The notes: generated by a model from the letters alone, not told the origin. Numbered from the stretch's first letter, positions 54,113 through 63,662 are shown. The stretch is DNA of 64,000 nucleotides from Paenibacillus sp. JNUCC32 (GCF_014863545.1 NZ_CP062260.1:62001-126000), one strand, 5' to 3'. Numbers and translations are program-made.

Positions 54113-55687
54113 GTGTATAAAGTGCTGCTGGCAGACGACGAAATACTGGACCTAGAGGGCATGAAAAGCTTTATTCCATGGGAAGATCTCGGAATGAAAG
54201 TGATCGATTCGGTCAATAACGGCTTTGCTGCTTGTGAGGTGCTCGAAAGTGAGAAGGTCGACATCCTCGTTACCGATGTACGCATGCCGAACATGACCGG
54301 GCTTGAGCTAGCTCAGCGGGCACTGAAATTGCAGGAGGAGCTCCGGATTATCTTCGTAAGCGGTTACCAGGACTTTGGTTACGTGAAGCAGGCGATTGCT
54401 TTGAACGCATGCAGTTATGTGTTAAAGCCGATGGAGGACCAGGAGCTGATCGATGCATTAACGAAGGTTAGAATGGAGCTGGATCGTCTTCATGAACGCA
54501 AGGAGACGGAGGAAGCTTACCAGCAGATGATCCCCATCCTCAAAAATCAGTATCTCCTGCAAATCCTTCAGCGGCCCTATGACGGAGCCATCCTGGACAT
54601 TATCAAGCGGGAGTACCGGCTGACAGAGCTTCATTGGCCGGTCTGCGTCATTCTGCTGGAGCTTGATAATGTGAGCACCTGGCGAACCGGCTCGCTCGAT
54701 TCCGAGGAAAAGCTGAGTGCCATAGAGGAGTATTTCACGAGACTGCATAAACGGCTTGAACAGCGCGGCTTTGAATATATATGCAAGGTAACCGATCAGC
54801 GAACGGCCGTACTCCTTAACGGGGGCCGGGGAAAGGAAGAGATTCAAGCCCTGCTGGAGGAATTAAAACGGGAATATAACTATTCGATGACGGTCGGGGA
54901 AGGCAGGGCCGTCCATCAGCTGGAGCAGCTTCACACGTCGTACATGGAGGCTTTGGACGCGCTGGATTATAAGATGTTCCGGGGCAAGGGCAAATGGATC
55001 CTGTACAGCGAGGTGCCGACCGAGGACCGGGAAGACGTAAAAAGCCTCGACATCCGTCTGGATGCTTTATTTACAGCCATGACGGAGTATGATATCGTTC
55101 GTATCTATGACGAACTGGAAGCGATTCAACTGCTGGCATCCAGCATCCGATCCAAGTTCACCATACGCAATTTGGCCGTGTATATCATGGTGAAGCTGGA
55201 AGGACATCTGCAAGCGATGAACGAAGAGTTATATCGTATGGCAGGACTGGAGCTCAAAAACCTGGATATTCTGCTTCAATTCGAAACGATGGATGATATT
55301 TTCTCATGGCTCCGCATGAAGGCAATGGAAATTTCGGAAATGCTCAAGAACCGCAAATCAACCAAGAATGGCAGGCTGGTCGAAGAGATTATAGAGAATA
55401 TCCAGGCTCGCATGCACGAGAATATTACGCTGCGGGATATGGCGAACCGGTTTTCTTTTTCACCGAATTATCTCGGGGTGCTCTTCAAGGAAGAAACCGG
55501 GCACAACTTTAGCGATTATGCAATCAAGCTCCGGATGGAGCGCGCCAGGGATCTCCTCAAGACGACCAAGCTCAAAATATATGAAATTGCATCACAGACA
55601 GGTTATCAGTATCTGCCTTATTTCAGCAGGCAGTTTAAGGAAATGTATGGAATGACGCCTCTGGAATATCGGCGCAAGCACTCGTAA
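54113..55687 (+). CDS. YesN-type AraC-family response regulator
   Basis: A 524-residue regulator: receiver domain with phosphoacceptor Asp55 (ILVTDVRMPN), a long middle region (about 130-415), and a C-terminal AraC double helix-turn-helix (about 425-522, with ITLRDMANRFSFSPNYLG and IASQTGYQYLPYFSRQF). GGGGGAG is 9 nt before GTG 54113; ATG 54104 is too close. It should control the transporter genes upstream with the YesM-type kinase downstream. Confidence 0.92.
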   Translation: MYKVLLADDEILDLEGMKSFIPWEDLGMKVIDSVNNGFAACEVLESEKVDILVTDVRMPNMTGLELAQRALKLQEELRIIFVSGYQDFGYVKQAIALNACSYVLKPMEDQELIDALTKVRMELDRLHERKETEEAYQQMIPILKNQYLLQILQRPYDGAILDIIKREYRLTELHWPVCVILLELDNVSTWRTGSLDSEEKLSAIEEYFTRLHKRLEQRGFEYICKVTDQRTAVLLNGGRGKEEIQALLEELKREYNYSMTVGEGRAVHQLEQLHTSYMEALDALDYKMFRGKGKWILYSEVPTEDREDVKSLDIRLDALFTAMTEYDIVRIYDELEAIQLLASSIRSKFTIRNLAVYIMVKLEGHLQAMNEELYRMAGLELKNLDILLQFETMDDIFSWLRMKAMEISEMLKNRKSTKNGRLVEEIIENIQARMHENITLRDMANRFSFSPNYLGVLFKEETGHNFSDYAIKLRMERARDLLKTTKLKIYEIASQTGYQYLPYFSRQFKEMYGMTPLEYRRKHS

Positions 55688-55725
55688 CTAGCAAAATTCA
55701 GATTAGATATGGGGTCAAACAGGCT

Positions 55726-57516
55726 ATGGCGGGGAAATTCGAACGAATACGGGTCAAGATACCTTTCGGATACAAGTTAATGTTTTCGTACTGCGTATTT
55801 ATCATTATACCGGTGCTGCTTGTCGGTCAGATTGCGAATCAGGTCTTCGTGAAGTCCACCCGAGAGCAGACGTATAACAACATTCAGGGCACGCTTCATC
55901 AGATGAGCGAGAACATATCGTATAAGATGGAGGACATGATCCGGATATCGGATATGCTTTATTTTGATACGACCTTTAACAGCCGTCTGCGTTTTACCGA
56001 AAGCGCTTGGATAAGCTATGACACCACGATCAACGTGCTGATTCCGAAGCTGGAGACCGCGGTAAGCACCGCGAACCGAAGGATCTGGTTATCGATCTAC
56101 CTGCGCAACGACGACCTTAGGGAGATCTATGACAGTTATACGTATACGGACCCGCTGGACTCCAACAAACGTCTGTTTGATATTTATCAATATGACAGGC
56201 TGGAGGAACGGTCCTGGTATAAATTATATCCGAAGGAAGAAAATTACGGCGTAACCCTGCAGTGGAAGCAGATTGAGGACGATGTGAGCAACGGACGCAT
56301 ATCCTTGCTGCGGCGGCTTGTGGATATCAGTTCGACCATCAAACCGCAGGAGATCGGGTTCATGCGGATGAACGTCAGTATGACGGACCTGTTTGAAAGC
56401 ATGGATTACAAGAAGATCGGTGACGGGACCGCATTGTATTTATCGGATGCACAGGGCCGGGTCGTTCTTTCATCAGGGGGAAAATCCACCAACGTTTTCA
56501 AGGAGAAGGAACTTCGCAAGAACGGGGACCTTCTGATTCGGAAGCCCATTCCCCAGCTCGGCTGGGATTTGATTGCCGTCGTGCCTGCTCAAATCGTGGA
56601 AAAAGACACGGTCAAAATACGTAATCTAACCTATCTGATCTGTCTGATCTGCATCGGTATCTTCTTCGTGGTCAGCATCGTGGTCTCCAGATATTTCAGC
56701 CGCCGGGTGTCCAAAATCGTATCCGTGCTGGACTCGTTCCAGGAAGGCGAATTCCATAAACGGGTATCCTTTAAGGGGAATGATGAATTTACGCATATTT
56801 CCTCAGCCTTGAACGATATGGGCAGCAACATCGGCAAACTGATCAATGAGGTGTATCTGGCCGACCTGCAGAAAAAGGAAGCAGAGCTGGAGTCGCTGCA
56901 CGCGCAGATTAATCCGCATTTCTTATACAATACCCTATCCTCCATCAGCCGCCTCGCGCGGTTCGGGATGCTGGATAAACTGCAGCGCATGGTAATGGAC
57001 CTGGCGAAGTTTTATCGTTTGTCGCTCAACGACGGCCGGAACATCATATCCGTGAAGAATGAATTGGAACAGGCCCAAGCTTACGTGGACATTCAAAAGA
57101 TTAAATACGACGACCGGATGCAGGTTACTTATGATTTTGAGCCCGAGGTGGTCCGGTATGAAACCGTGAAATTGATTTTGCAGCCGTTTATCGAGAATGT
57201 GCTCGAGCATGCGTGGACCGGAGACTATATTCATATCCGGATCACGGCCAAATTGCTGGAAGATGCTTTGGAATTCAAAATCATCGATAATGGCGTCGGT
57301 TTCCCGCCCGGCCGCGTGCTGGATAATACAGGGGGACAGGATCTGACCAATGCGGGTTACGGCATACGAAACGTAGATCAACGGATCAAGCTTCACTACG
57401 GCAGCGAGTATGGGGTCACGTTATTCAGCCGCGCCGGCATCGGGACAACGGTAAGAATTGTCATACCGCTGGTGAAGCGAACCGTAGCGGAAGGACGCAA
57501 CAAAACGCTGATGTAA
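55726..57516 (+). CDS. YesM-type sensor histidine kinase
   Basis: A 596-residue kinase with two membrane helices (about 17-38 and 300-322) around a long extracellular dCache-like sensor, a HAMP domain (about 323-375), the His_kinase domain with His398 (QINPHFLYNTLSS), and a HATPase (LQPFIENVLEHAW, DNGVGFPPG, GYGIRNVDQRI). It is the partner of the YesN-type regulator 38 nt upstream. The sensor probably detects an extracellular sugar. The ribosome site is weak. Confidence 0.92.
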   Translation: MAGKFERIRVKIPFGYKLMFSYCVFIIIPVLLVGQIANQVFVKSTREQTYNNIQGTLHQMSENISYKMEDMIRISDMLYFDTTFNSRLRFTESAWISYDTTINVLIPKLETAVSTANRRIWLSIYLRNDDLREIYDSYTYTDPLDSNKRLFDIYQYDRLEERSWYKLYPKEENYGVTLQWKQIEDDVSNGRISLLRRLVDISSTIKPQEIGFMRMNVSMTDLFESMDYKKIGDGTALYLSDAQGRVVLSSGGKSTNVFKEKELRKNGDLLIRKPIPQLGWDLIAVVPAQIVEKDTVKIRNLTYLICLICIGIFFVVSIVVSRYFSRRVSKIVSVLDSFQEGEFHKRVSFKGNDEFTHISSALNDMGSNIGKLINEVYLADLQKKEAELESLHAQINPHFLYNTLSSISRLARFGMLDKLQRMVMDLAKFYRLSLNDGRNIISVKNELEQAQAYVDIQKIKYDDRMQVTYDFEPEVVRYETVKLILQPFIENVLEHAWTGDYIHIRITAKLLEDALEFKIIDNGVGFPPGRVLDNTGGQDLTNAGYGIRNVDQRIKLHYGSEYGVTLFSRAGIGTTVRIVIPLVKRTVAEGRNKTLM

Positions 57517-57528
57517 CAGGCGAGGAAT

Positions 57529-57580
57529 ATCTCCCGATCGTGATGGCCTGAAGAATGGGCTTGACGAGGGGAGATTTTTT
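57529..57580 (+). terminator. Intrinsic terminator
   Basis: ATCTCCC paired with GGGGAGAT around a long loop, then TTTTTTC. Confidence 0.75.
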
Positions 57581-57701
57581 CTGTATATTTACTTTATCGA
57601 TTAAAAGCATAAAAGCTTAAAAGCGAACAAGTGCGAAAGTGATTATCCATGGATTGAAATCAACATCGAAATTGGAATTCATTCAGAAAGAAGGTTTATT
57701 T

Positions 57702-58766
57702 ATGATCGTCATTACATCCAATCAAATATCAGAGGAACAAGTTCAGCATATCGTTACCGAAATTGAGAAGGAAGGGCTCCAGGCTCACGTATCGAAGGGG
57801 GCGGATCGCACGGTGATCGGCCTGATTGGCAGCGTGAACCCGAAGCTTGCGGAGCATCTTCGCCAAATGAAGGGCGTAGAGAATGTAGTTAAGATCTCCA
57901 AGTCCTACAAGCTTGCCAGCCGTGATTTCCATCCGGATGATACGGTGATCGATATTAAGGGAACCAAGATTGGCGGCGGCAATCTGGTTGTCATGGGCGG
58001 CCCATGTGCCGTCGAATCCGCGCAGCAGATTGATGAAATTGCGCAGCTGGTGAAAGCAGCAGGCGGGCAAGTGCTAAGAGGGGGCGCATTTAAGCCTCGT
58101 ACGGGTCCATACAGCTTTCAGGGCGTTGGCGTCGAAGGTCTGATCATGATGGCGGAAGCCGGGCAAAAGCATGGCCTGTTGACCATTACAGAGGTGATGA
58201 CGCCCGAATACGTCGATATCTGCGCGGAGTACGCCGATATTCTGCAAGTGGGCACCCGCAACATGCAAAATTTCGATCTGCTTCGGAAACTTGGCACCTG
58301 CGGCAAACCGGTTTTGCTGAAAAGAGGTTTCAGTGCAACTTATGACGAATTCCTGAACGCAGCGGAATACATCCTGGCCGGCGGCAATCCGAATGTCATG
58401 CTCTGCGAACGCGGAATCCGAACATTCGAAACTTATACCCGGAATACGCTGGATTTATCTGCCATTCCTGTTTTGCAAGGATTGAGCCACCTTCCGGTCA
58501 TCTCTGACCCGAGTCACGGAACGGGCCGGCGCGAGCTGGTCGAACCGATGTCCAAGGCATCCGTCGCGGCCGGAGCCGACGGTCTTATCATTGAAATGCA
58601 TACGGATCCGGACAACTCGATGACAGGCGACGGGGTCCAATCCCTGTTCCCGGACCAATTCGCCGCACTGCTTAAAGACTTGGAGAAGCTGGCTCCATTG
58701 GTAGGGAAGAGCTTTGCCACGGCCAAAGCGGAAGAGCTTTGCCACGGCCAAAGCGCCTGCTTCTGA
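57702..58766 (+). CDS. aroF: DAHP synthase (3-deoxy-7-phosphoheptulonate synthase)
   Basis: A 354-residue first enzyme of the shikimate pathway: phosphoenolpyruvate plus erythrose-4-phosphate. An N-terminal ferredoxin-like regulatory domain (about 1-75) precedes the TIM barrel with [29 protein letters not shown] and DPSHGTGRR; conserved metal Cys and His are present. Start ATG 57702 follows AAAGAAGG. The last 11 residues ([11 protein letters not shown]) come from a frameshifting 25-bp tandem duplication; without it the protein would end PASEFARV. The catalytic barrel is intact. Confidence 0.93.
   Translation: MIVITSNQISEEQVQHIVTEIEKEGLQAHVSKGADRTVIGLIGSVNPKLAEHLRQMKGVENVVKISKSYKLASRDFHPDDTVIDIKGTKIGGGNLVVMGGPCAVESAQQIDEIAQLVKAAGGQVLRGGAFKPRTGPYSFQGVGVEGLIMMAEAGQKHGLLTITEVMTPEYVDICAEYADILQVGTRNMQNFDLLRKLGTCGKPVLLKRGFSATYDEFLNAAEYILAGGNPNVMLCERGIRTFETYTRNTLDLSAIPVLQGLSHLPVISDPSHGTGRRELVEPMSKASVAAGADGLIIEMHTDPDNSMTGDGVQSLFPDQFAALLKDLEKLAPLVGKSFATAKAEELCHGQSACF
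58706..58755 (+). repeat. Perfect 25-bp tandem duplication at the end of aroF
   Basis: Positions 58706-58730 and 58731-58755 are identical (unit begins GAAGAGCTTTGCC). A 25-bp length shifts the reading frame, replacing the last residues of the protein and moving the stop from TAA 58780-58782 to TGA 58764-58766. Confidence 0.97.
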
Positions 58767-58866
58767 ATTCGCGCGCGTATAACACGTGTTACATGCTATA
58801 ATGATATATTCGAGCGTAGCGGTAAGAACACAATGAATGGCTTCGCCATCCCCTAATTTATAGTAG

Positions 58867-58902
58867 AAGGCACCTGCATCTTAACCGCAGGTGTCTTTTT
58901 GC
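58867..58902 (+). terminator. Intrinsic terminator
   Basis: GGCACCTGC paired with GCAGGTGTC and a TTTTTG tail. Confidence 0.88.
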
Positions 58903-58927
58903 TGCATTTACTTTAATTGGTTTTTGA

Positions 58928-58944
58928 TGTCACATAACATGACA
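58928..58944 (+). promoter_or_regulatory. GlnR/TnrA box
   Basis: TGTCACATAACATGACA is an exact match to the consensus TGTNA-N7-TNACA. It lies about 73 nt upstream of the predicted start of glnA, a place used for GlnR/TnrA control. Confidence 0.75.
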
Positions 58945-58972
58945 CCGTTTTAAAAAATACCTTACATAGGTA

Positions 58973-59002
58973 TTGACGTCAGGTTATCTCCCGGCATATA
59001 AT
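58973..59002 (+). promoter_or_regulatory. glnA promoter
   Basis: TTGACG at 58973-58978 and TATAAT at 58997-59002 with an 18-nt spacer. Confidence 0.75.
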
Positions 59003-59079
59003 GACGAAAAGAAATCGAAAGATTATGAACATTGTTAAGCTGTTTAAGTCTTAATGTTCGGAAATTGGGAGGAAGAGAC

Positions 59080-60504
59080 ATGTCGGTAGAGAAAGTATTG
59101 CAAACCATTAAAGAGAACAATATTGAGTGGGTCGATTTTCGTTTTGTAGACTTGTCGGGACGGGTGCATCACATTAGCTTGCCGGCTTCAGAAGTAGACG
59201 AAGAAACTTTCGTGAACGGGGTAGCGTTTGATGGATCTTCTATTCCAGGATTCCGCGGCATTGAAGAATCGGATATGGTCATGATGCCTGATCCGGAGTC
59301 TTGCTATATTGATCCGTTTACTGCACACCCTACACTTAACATTATGAGCAACATCTATACTCCGGAAGGCGATGCTTATGAGCGTGACCCGCGCGGAATC
59401 GCGGCTCGTGCCGAGCAATACCTTCAAGAAGCCGGCATCGGAACGGCAGCCTTCTTCGCACCGGAATCCGAGTTCTTTCTATTCGATGAAGTCCGCTATG
59501 AAAGCTCCATGAACAGCTCCAGCTACTTCGTAGACTCCGAGGAAGCACAGTGGAATACGAACCGCAAGGAAGAAGGCGGCAACCTGGGATTCAAAGTAGG
59601 GGTTAAGGGCGGATATGTTCCTGTAGCGCCAGTGGATACTCAACAGGATATCCGAAGCGAAATGTGCCGTCTCCTCGACGAAGCAGGTCTTCGCGTTGAG
59701 CGTCATCACCATGAGGTGGCAACTGCCGGCCAGGCCGAAATCAATTTCCGTTTCGATACATTGAAGAAAACAGCTGACAATTTGTTGATCTATAAATATA
59801 TCGTGCATAACACAGCCCGCCAATACGGCAAAACGGCTACGTTCATGCCGAAGCCATTGTTCGGGGATAACGGTAGCGGCATGCACGTTCACCAATCCAT
59901 TTTCGACGGCGACACTCCGCTGTTCTACGAAAAAGGCGCTTATGCGAACCTGAGTGAAACGGCGCTGCACTACATCGGCGGTATTCTGTACCATGCGCCT
60001 GCCTTGATCGCTTTGACGAATCCGAGCACCAACTCGTTCAAACGTCTGGTACCAGGCTATGAAGCACCGGTTAACCTCGTATTCTCCAAGGGCAACCGTT
60101 CTGCCGCAGTACGGATTCCGGTTGCTGCCGTAACGCCTAAAGGCTGCCGCATCGAGTTCCGCACACCGGACTCCACTGCGAACCCTTATCTTGCGTTCTC
60201 TGCTATGCTGATGGCCGGTCTGGACGGGATCAAGCGCAAAGTCGATCCTACCGCGCTCGGTTACGGACCATTCGATAAAAACATTTACGAACTGTCCGAC
60301 GCCGAGAAGAAGGAAATCCGAAGCGTACCGGGTTCCCTGGACGAGGCATTGGATGCACTTCAAGCAGACTATGAGTTCTTGACAGAGGGCGGCGTATTCA
60401 CGCAAGAATTCCTCGAGAACTTCATCGACTTCAAGCGTGCCGAAGCCAAAGCGGTTAACATCCGCGTTCATCCGCACGAGTACTCCCTGTACTACGATAT
60501 CTAA
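59080..60504 (+). CDS. glnA: Type I glutamine synthetase, GSI-beta-like
   Basis: A 474-residue enzyme making glutamine from glutamate, ammonia and ATP. It has DGSSIPGF, the ATP-binding KPLFGDNGSGMHVHQS and NRSAAVRIP, plus catalytic Glu motifs. It is longer than GSI-alpha of Bacillus (444) because it contains the GSI-beta insertion (about 135-165, ending KVGVKGGYVPVAP), and it keeps KNIYELS at the place of the adenylylated Tyr loop. GGGAGGAAG is 8 nt before ATG 59080. The GlnR box upstream suggests nitrogen control. Firmicutes commonly have GSI-alpha, so this is probably a second GS. Confidence 0.93.
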   Translation: MSVEKVLQTIKENNIEWVDFRFVDLSGRVHHISLPASEVDEETFVNGVAFDGSSIPGFRGIEESDMVMMPDPESCYIDPFTAHPTLNIMSNIYTPEGDAYERDPRGIAARAEQYLQEAGIGTAAFFAPESEFFLFDEVRYESSMNSSSYFVDSEEAQWNTNRKEEGGNLGFKVGVKGGYVPVAPVDTQQDIRSEMCRLLDEAGLRVERHHHEVATAGQAEINFRFDTLKKTADNLLIYKYIVHNTARQYGKTATFMPKPLFGDNGSGMHVHQSIFDGDTPLFYEKGAYANLSETALHYIGGILYHAPALIALTNPSTNSFKRLVPGYEAPVNLVFSKGNRSAAVRIPVAAVTPKGCRIEFRTPDSTANPYLAFSAMLMAGLDGIKRKVDPTALGYGPFDKNIYELSDAEKKEIRSVPGSLDEALDALQADYEFLTEGGVFTQEFLENFIDFKRAEAKAVNIRVHPHEYSLYYDI

Positions 60505-60517
60505 TCAACAGGATTAT

Positions 60518-60554
60518 AAAAGAGCCTGGGGCATCATGCCCCAGGCTCTTTTTG
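60518..60554 (+). terminator. Intrinsic terminator
   Basis: AAAGAGCCTGGGGCAT/ATGCCCCAGGCTCTTT stem with a T tail. Confidence 0.95.
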
Positions 60555-60653
60555 GCGGTATACATTCGTGACTGGAACCAATCCGAAGATGGCTCTGAAA
60601 GACAATGGGCTCATTAAGAGCCTAAAGCCCTGGCTGACCCTTTGCCCGGATGT

Positions 60654-61694
60654 TTATCCGAAATACCCATAGTGATGCGTGTTGCTCCCGCAAGATTCGC
60701 GGACGATGAGTTCGGGCTCGACGACAAAGGAACTGACGGGGGACTGTTTATGGATGAGGTCGTAGAGCATGAGTGCCGCCAAGCGGCCGATTTTCTCTTT
60801 GTTTTGCCGAATCGTCGTTAGTTTAGGCGTTGTGTACTTGCATGCCTCGATATCGTCGCAGCCGATGATCGACATGTCGTCAGGGACATTCAGACCATGT
60901 TCTTGAAGCGCTTGGATGGCGCCGATGGCAATCTGATCCGAGGCTGCAAAAATGGCGCGGGGCAGGGATCCTGCCTTAATCAGCCGGGTCATCGCTTTAT
61001 ATCCGCTGGCCTCATAGAAATCATCCCCGTTCAGGAACCACTCCGCGCGGGCCGGAAGGCCGAAGCTTTCCATGGCGTTGCGATAACCCGCCTCTCGCAT
61101 GTTGGAGATTTCGGACTCCTTGCTGCCTCCAATGAAGCCCAAGTCTCGGAAGCCCTGGAGATAGAAATGCTCCACGACCTTCGAGGACATCTTGTAATTG
61201 TCGGACATGATATGACCCGACATTTCGCCGAACAGCTCAATATCCACCCCGATGCAGGGAATATCGCTCTCATCCAGCTCCTTAATCGAGGGCTCGATTT
61301 CCTCGCCGGATATAATGACGCAGCCGTCTACCTGATAATGGCGGCACCGTCCGAGATAGTCGGCATCCTCCCCTTGGAATTTCTCGTTCGAAAAAAACAG
61401 CAGATCATAGCCGAGAACGCCCATCTGCTTCTTAAAAGAATTCAGCACCTCAACAAAAAACGGGTGGGTAAAATCAACGTTCAGCTTTCCCGCAAAGATG
61501 ACGCCGATTAGATTGGACTTTTTGGTTGCTAACGTTTTTGCGGAATTGGAAGGGGTATATCCCGTTTCTCTCATAATTTCCAACACGCGAGCTTTGGTCT
61601 CATCGGATACATCACTGTAGTTGTTGATAATTTTGGAGACGGTCGATACGGAGACCCCTGCCATTTTAGCGATTGTTTTGATGTTTAACGCCAT
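60654..61694 (-). CDS. LacI-family transcriptional regulator
   Basis: A 346-residue repressor: an N-terminal helix-turn-helix with hinge (IKTIAKMAGVSVSTVSKIIN and YTPSNSAKTLATKKSN, residues 5-60) and a periplasmic-binding-like sensor domain (from about 62). AAGGGG lies 7-8 nt before ATG 61694. It is divergent from the sugar-binding gene at 62274, so it most likely represses that operon in response to a sugar, and perhaps itself. Confidence 0.93.
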   Translation of the reverse strand: MALNIKTIAKMAGVSVSTVSKIINNYSDVSDETKARVLEIMRETGYTPSNSAKTLATKKSNLIGVIFAGKLNVDFTHPFFVEVLNSFKKQMGVLGYDLLFFSNEKFQGEDADYLGRCRHYQVDGCVIISGEEIEPSIKELDESDIPCIGVDIELFGEMSGHIMSDNYKMSSKVVEHFYLQGFRDLGFIGGSKESEISNMREAGYRNAMESFGLPARAEWFLNGDDFYEASGYKAMTRLIKAGSLPRAIFAASDQIAIGAIQALQEHGLNVPDDMSIIGCDDIEACKYTTPKLTTIRQNKEKIGRLAALMLYDLIHKQSPVSSFVVEPELIVRESCGSNTHHYGYFG

Positions 61695-61715
61695 GCGAAA
61701 CGCCCCTTATTCTGT

Positions 61716-61744
61716 TTATAATGTCATTTCATTATTTTCGTTAA
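61716..61744 (-). promoter_or_regulatory. Promoter of the LacI-type gene
   Basis: On the minus strand TTAACG (61744-61739) and TTATAA (61721-61716), 17-nt spacer. The leader is short. Confidence 0.5.
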
Positions 61745-62089
61745 TTTTCGCTAATGTTTATTATGAATTCCTTTTATGCGTAATGTTTAGGGACAGAAAA
61801 GTTATGAGATACGTGTTTTCTGTCTAACTAAGGAGTGTGTTTTGAACGAATTTCCCATGATCCAATGAAATGATGACGGTTCACCTATGCATAAGGGCTT
61901 ATCCAAGCCAAGGTGTACCATCCGACTGCTATGTTATACCACACGGATTCGAAACAGTTTCGTAAATCAGTGTATCTGCTTTAGCGAGGTAAGTCAATGA
62001 AAGAGAACAGGCATAAGGCTTGTCATATCAAGAAAAAAGGGTTGTCTCTGTTCGGTGAGAAAAAAGTATCGGGAACGATAAAAAAAGCT
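61745..62089. other. Intergenic region with inverted repeats
   Basis: No real gene. It holds a 9-bp perfect inverted repeat GACAGAAAA/TTTTCTGTC (61792-61824) followed by AAGGAG and an eight-codon TTG frame (61842-61868) whose translation I cannot support, and the operator-like CGAAACAGTTTCG at 61950-61962. Confidence 0.5.
61950..61962. promoter_or_regulatory. Operator-like palindrome 1
   Basis: CGAAACAGTTTCG: two perfect 6-bp arms around one base, typical of LacI-family operators. A second and third CGAAA/TTTCG pair occur nearer the promoter of the sugar-binding gene. Confidence 0.5.
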
Positions 62090-62118
62090 TTGACAAACAA
62101 AATATTATGCGTAATAAT
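62090..62118 (+). promoter_or_regulatory. Promoter of the sugar ABC operon
   Basis: Perfect TTGACA at 62090-62095, then TAATAA (62112-62117) or AATAAT (62113-62118) with 16-17 nt spacing. Confidence 0.65.
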
Positions 62119-62126
62119 AGGCCTTA

Positions 62127-62184
62127 CGAAACCGCTTTCGGTATAATTCGCTCAATTACGAAAATTAATAATTATAGTTTCGTA
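62127..62184. promoter_or_regulatory. Operator-like repeats 2 and 3
   Basis: CGAAA-4 nt-TTTCG at 62127-62140 just after the -10, and TACGAAA (62157-62163) with TTTCGTA (62178-62184), 14 nt apart. All sit in the predicted early transcribed region, suited to repression by the divergent LacI-type protein. Confidence 0.5.
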
Positions 62185-62273
62185 GCATCAAGATTGTACA
62201 GGCCAAGAAAAAGCGGAAACATGAATCCGGTTTCATAATGAATTGCAATTTAATTTCAGGGGGTAACGAACAA

Positions 62274-63614
62274 ATGATTAAGAAGTTATCAGCATTACTT
62301 TTGGCTGGCGCTCTAACCTTCTCGCTGGCAGCTTGCGGAAGCAGCGATTCAGCCGATCAAGGCGCACCTGCCAAAGGCGATAAAAAGGTCATCAAAATTT
62401 TACACTGGAAACAAGATAACATCAATAAAGCGATTGAAGAGATCAATAAGAAATTTGAAGAGAAGTATCCCGAGTATACGGTAGAGTATACCACTACGGG
62501 TCCGGATGACGAATACAAGCAGGCGCAGAGAGCAAGAATCACCGCCAATGACGTGGACGTCCTGGCCGATTTGTCGGGAATGAGACTCTCCCCGCAGGAA
62601 TGGACGCCGGGCGCTAAAGTACCCGATTGGCAGCAATGGATCGATACCGGATTGATTGCGGATTTATCCGACCAAGCCTTCATTAAGAATTATAACGCAA
62701 ACGATATCGAAAAAGCCGGAACTTATAACGATAAAGTATATGCCGTTCCTACAGGCAAGGTTGCGATGTCCGGTCTCTTCTACAATAAAGAAATCTTCGA
62801 GCAGAACGGCTTAAGCGTTCCGAAAACGTGGTCGGAGTTTATGAAGCTGAACGATGACTTGAAAGCCAAAGGCATCACACCGATTGTTGTAGCAGGTAAA
62901 GACGTATGGCCTTTGAAACTTCCGGTGTTCGCCCTGCAGGCCAAAATCCTGGGCGGCGGAGACCAGCAGAAATGGATCGAGGGCGTGTGGAAGGGCGAGA
63001 CGGCTTATAACGATGAAGAAGCCATCGAGGTTTTGGAAAAAATGAAGACGCTTCAAGACAATTACATGATCGACGGCTTCATGGGGATCGATTATGCAAC
63101 GGCGCCTTCCTATTTTGCAACAGGAAAAGCTGCGATGCTGGCTGACGGCTCTTGGGATGCCCCAACCGTTGCGGCAGCTAATCCAGAGTTGAAATTCGGT
63201 TACTTCCCGCTTCCGGCCACCGAGGATGCAGCGAAGAACGCCTCCTTTGTCGGCAAGTATGACGTAACATGGTACGCGGCCGAGAAAGGTCCGAACAAAG
63301 AAGGAGCCCTGAAGTGGCTTGAATTCTTCTCGGAGCCGGAAAATTACACGACATTCGTGAAGGCAGCCGGATTCATTCCGACGCAGGACAACATTCAGAC
63401 GGAAAGCGACTTCATTGACAATGAACTGACTCCTTATCTCGGCGAGTTCGAATTGGCGTACGAAATCATGATGATCAACCGCCAGAATATCGGCGAGCAT
63501 CTGGCTGCAGAAGGCGTTCACACGGAATTCCTGGCACCGGGCGGACCTTATAAAACGGCAAAAGAGCTGGCTGACATTCAGCAAAAAGAATGGGAAGCAG
63601 CCGCTCCGAAATAA
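62274..63614 (+). CDS. Sugar-binding lipoprotein of an ABC transporter
   Basis: A 446-residue lipoprotein with lipobox LAAC (Cys21), followed by a family 1 solute-binding fold (ILHWKQDNINKAIEEINKKF near the N-terminus; VPTGKVAMSGLFYNKEIF; NASFVGKYDVTWYA). It should deliver a sugar to the permease downstream. AGGGGG lies about 11 nt before ATG 62274. It is controlled by the promoter at 62090 and probably by the divergent LacI-type regulator. Confidence 0.92.
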   Translation: MIKKLSALLLAGALTFSLAACGSSDSADQGAPAKGDKKVIKILHWKQDNINKAIEEINKKFEEKYPEYTVEYTTTGPDDEYKQAQRARITANDVDVLADLSGMRLSPQEWTPGAKVPDWQQWIDTGLIADLSDQAFIKNYNANDIEKAGTYNDKVYAVPTGKVAMSGLFYNKEIFEQNGLSVPKTWSEFMKLNDDLKAKGITPIVVAGKDVWPLKLPVFALQAKILGGGDQQKWIEGVWKGETAYNDEEAIEVLEKMKTLQDNYMIDGFMGIDYATAPSYFATGKAAMLADGSWDAPTVAAANPELKFGYFPLPATEDAAKNASFVGKYDVTWYAAEKGPNKEGALKWLEFFSEPENYTTFVKAAGFIPTQDNIQTESDFIDNELTPYLGEFELAYEIMMINRQNIGEHLAAEGVHTEFLAPGGPYKTAKELADIQQKEWEAAAPK

Positions 63615-63662
63615 AACTTCTTCTATTATAAAGAGACTTGTATAGAAAGAACCATACTGTAA

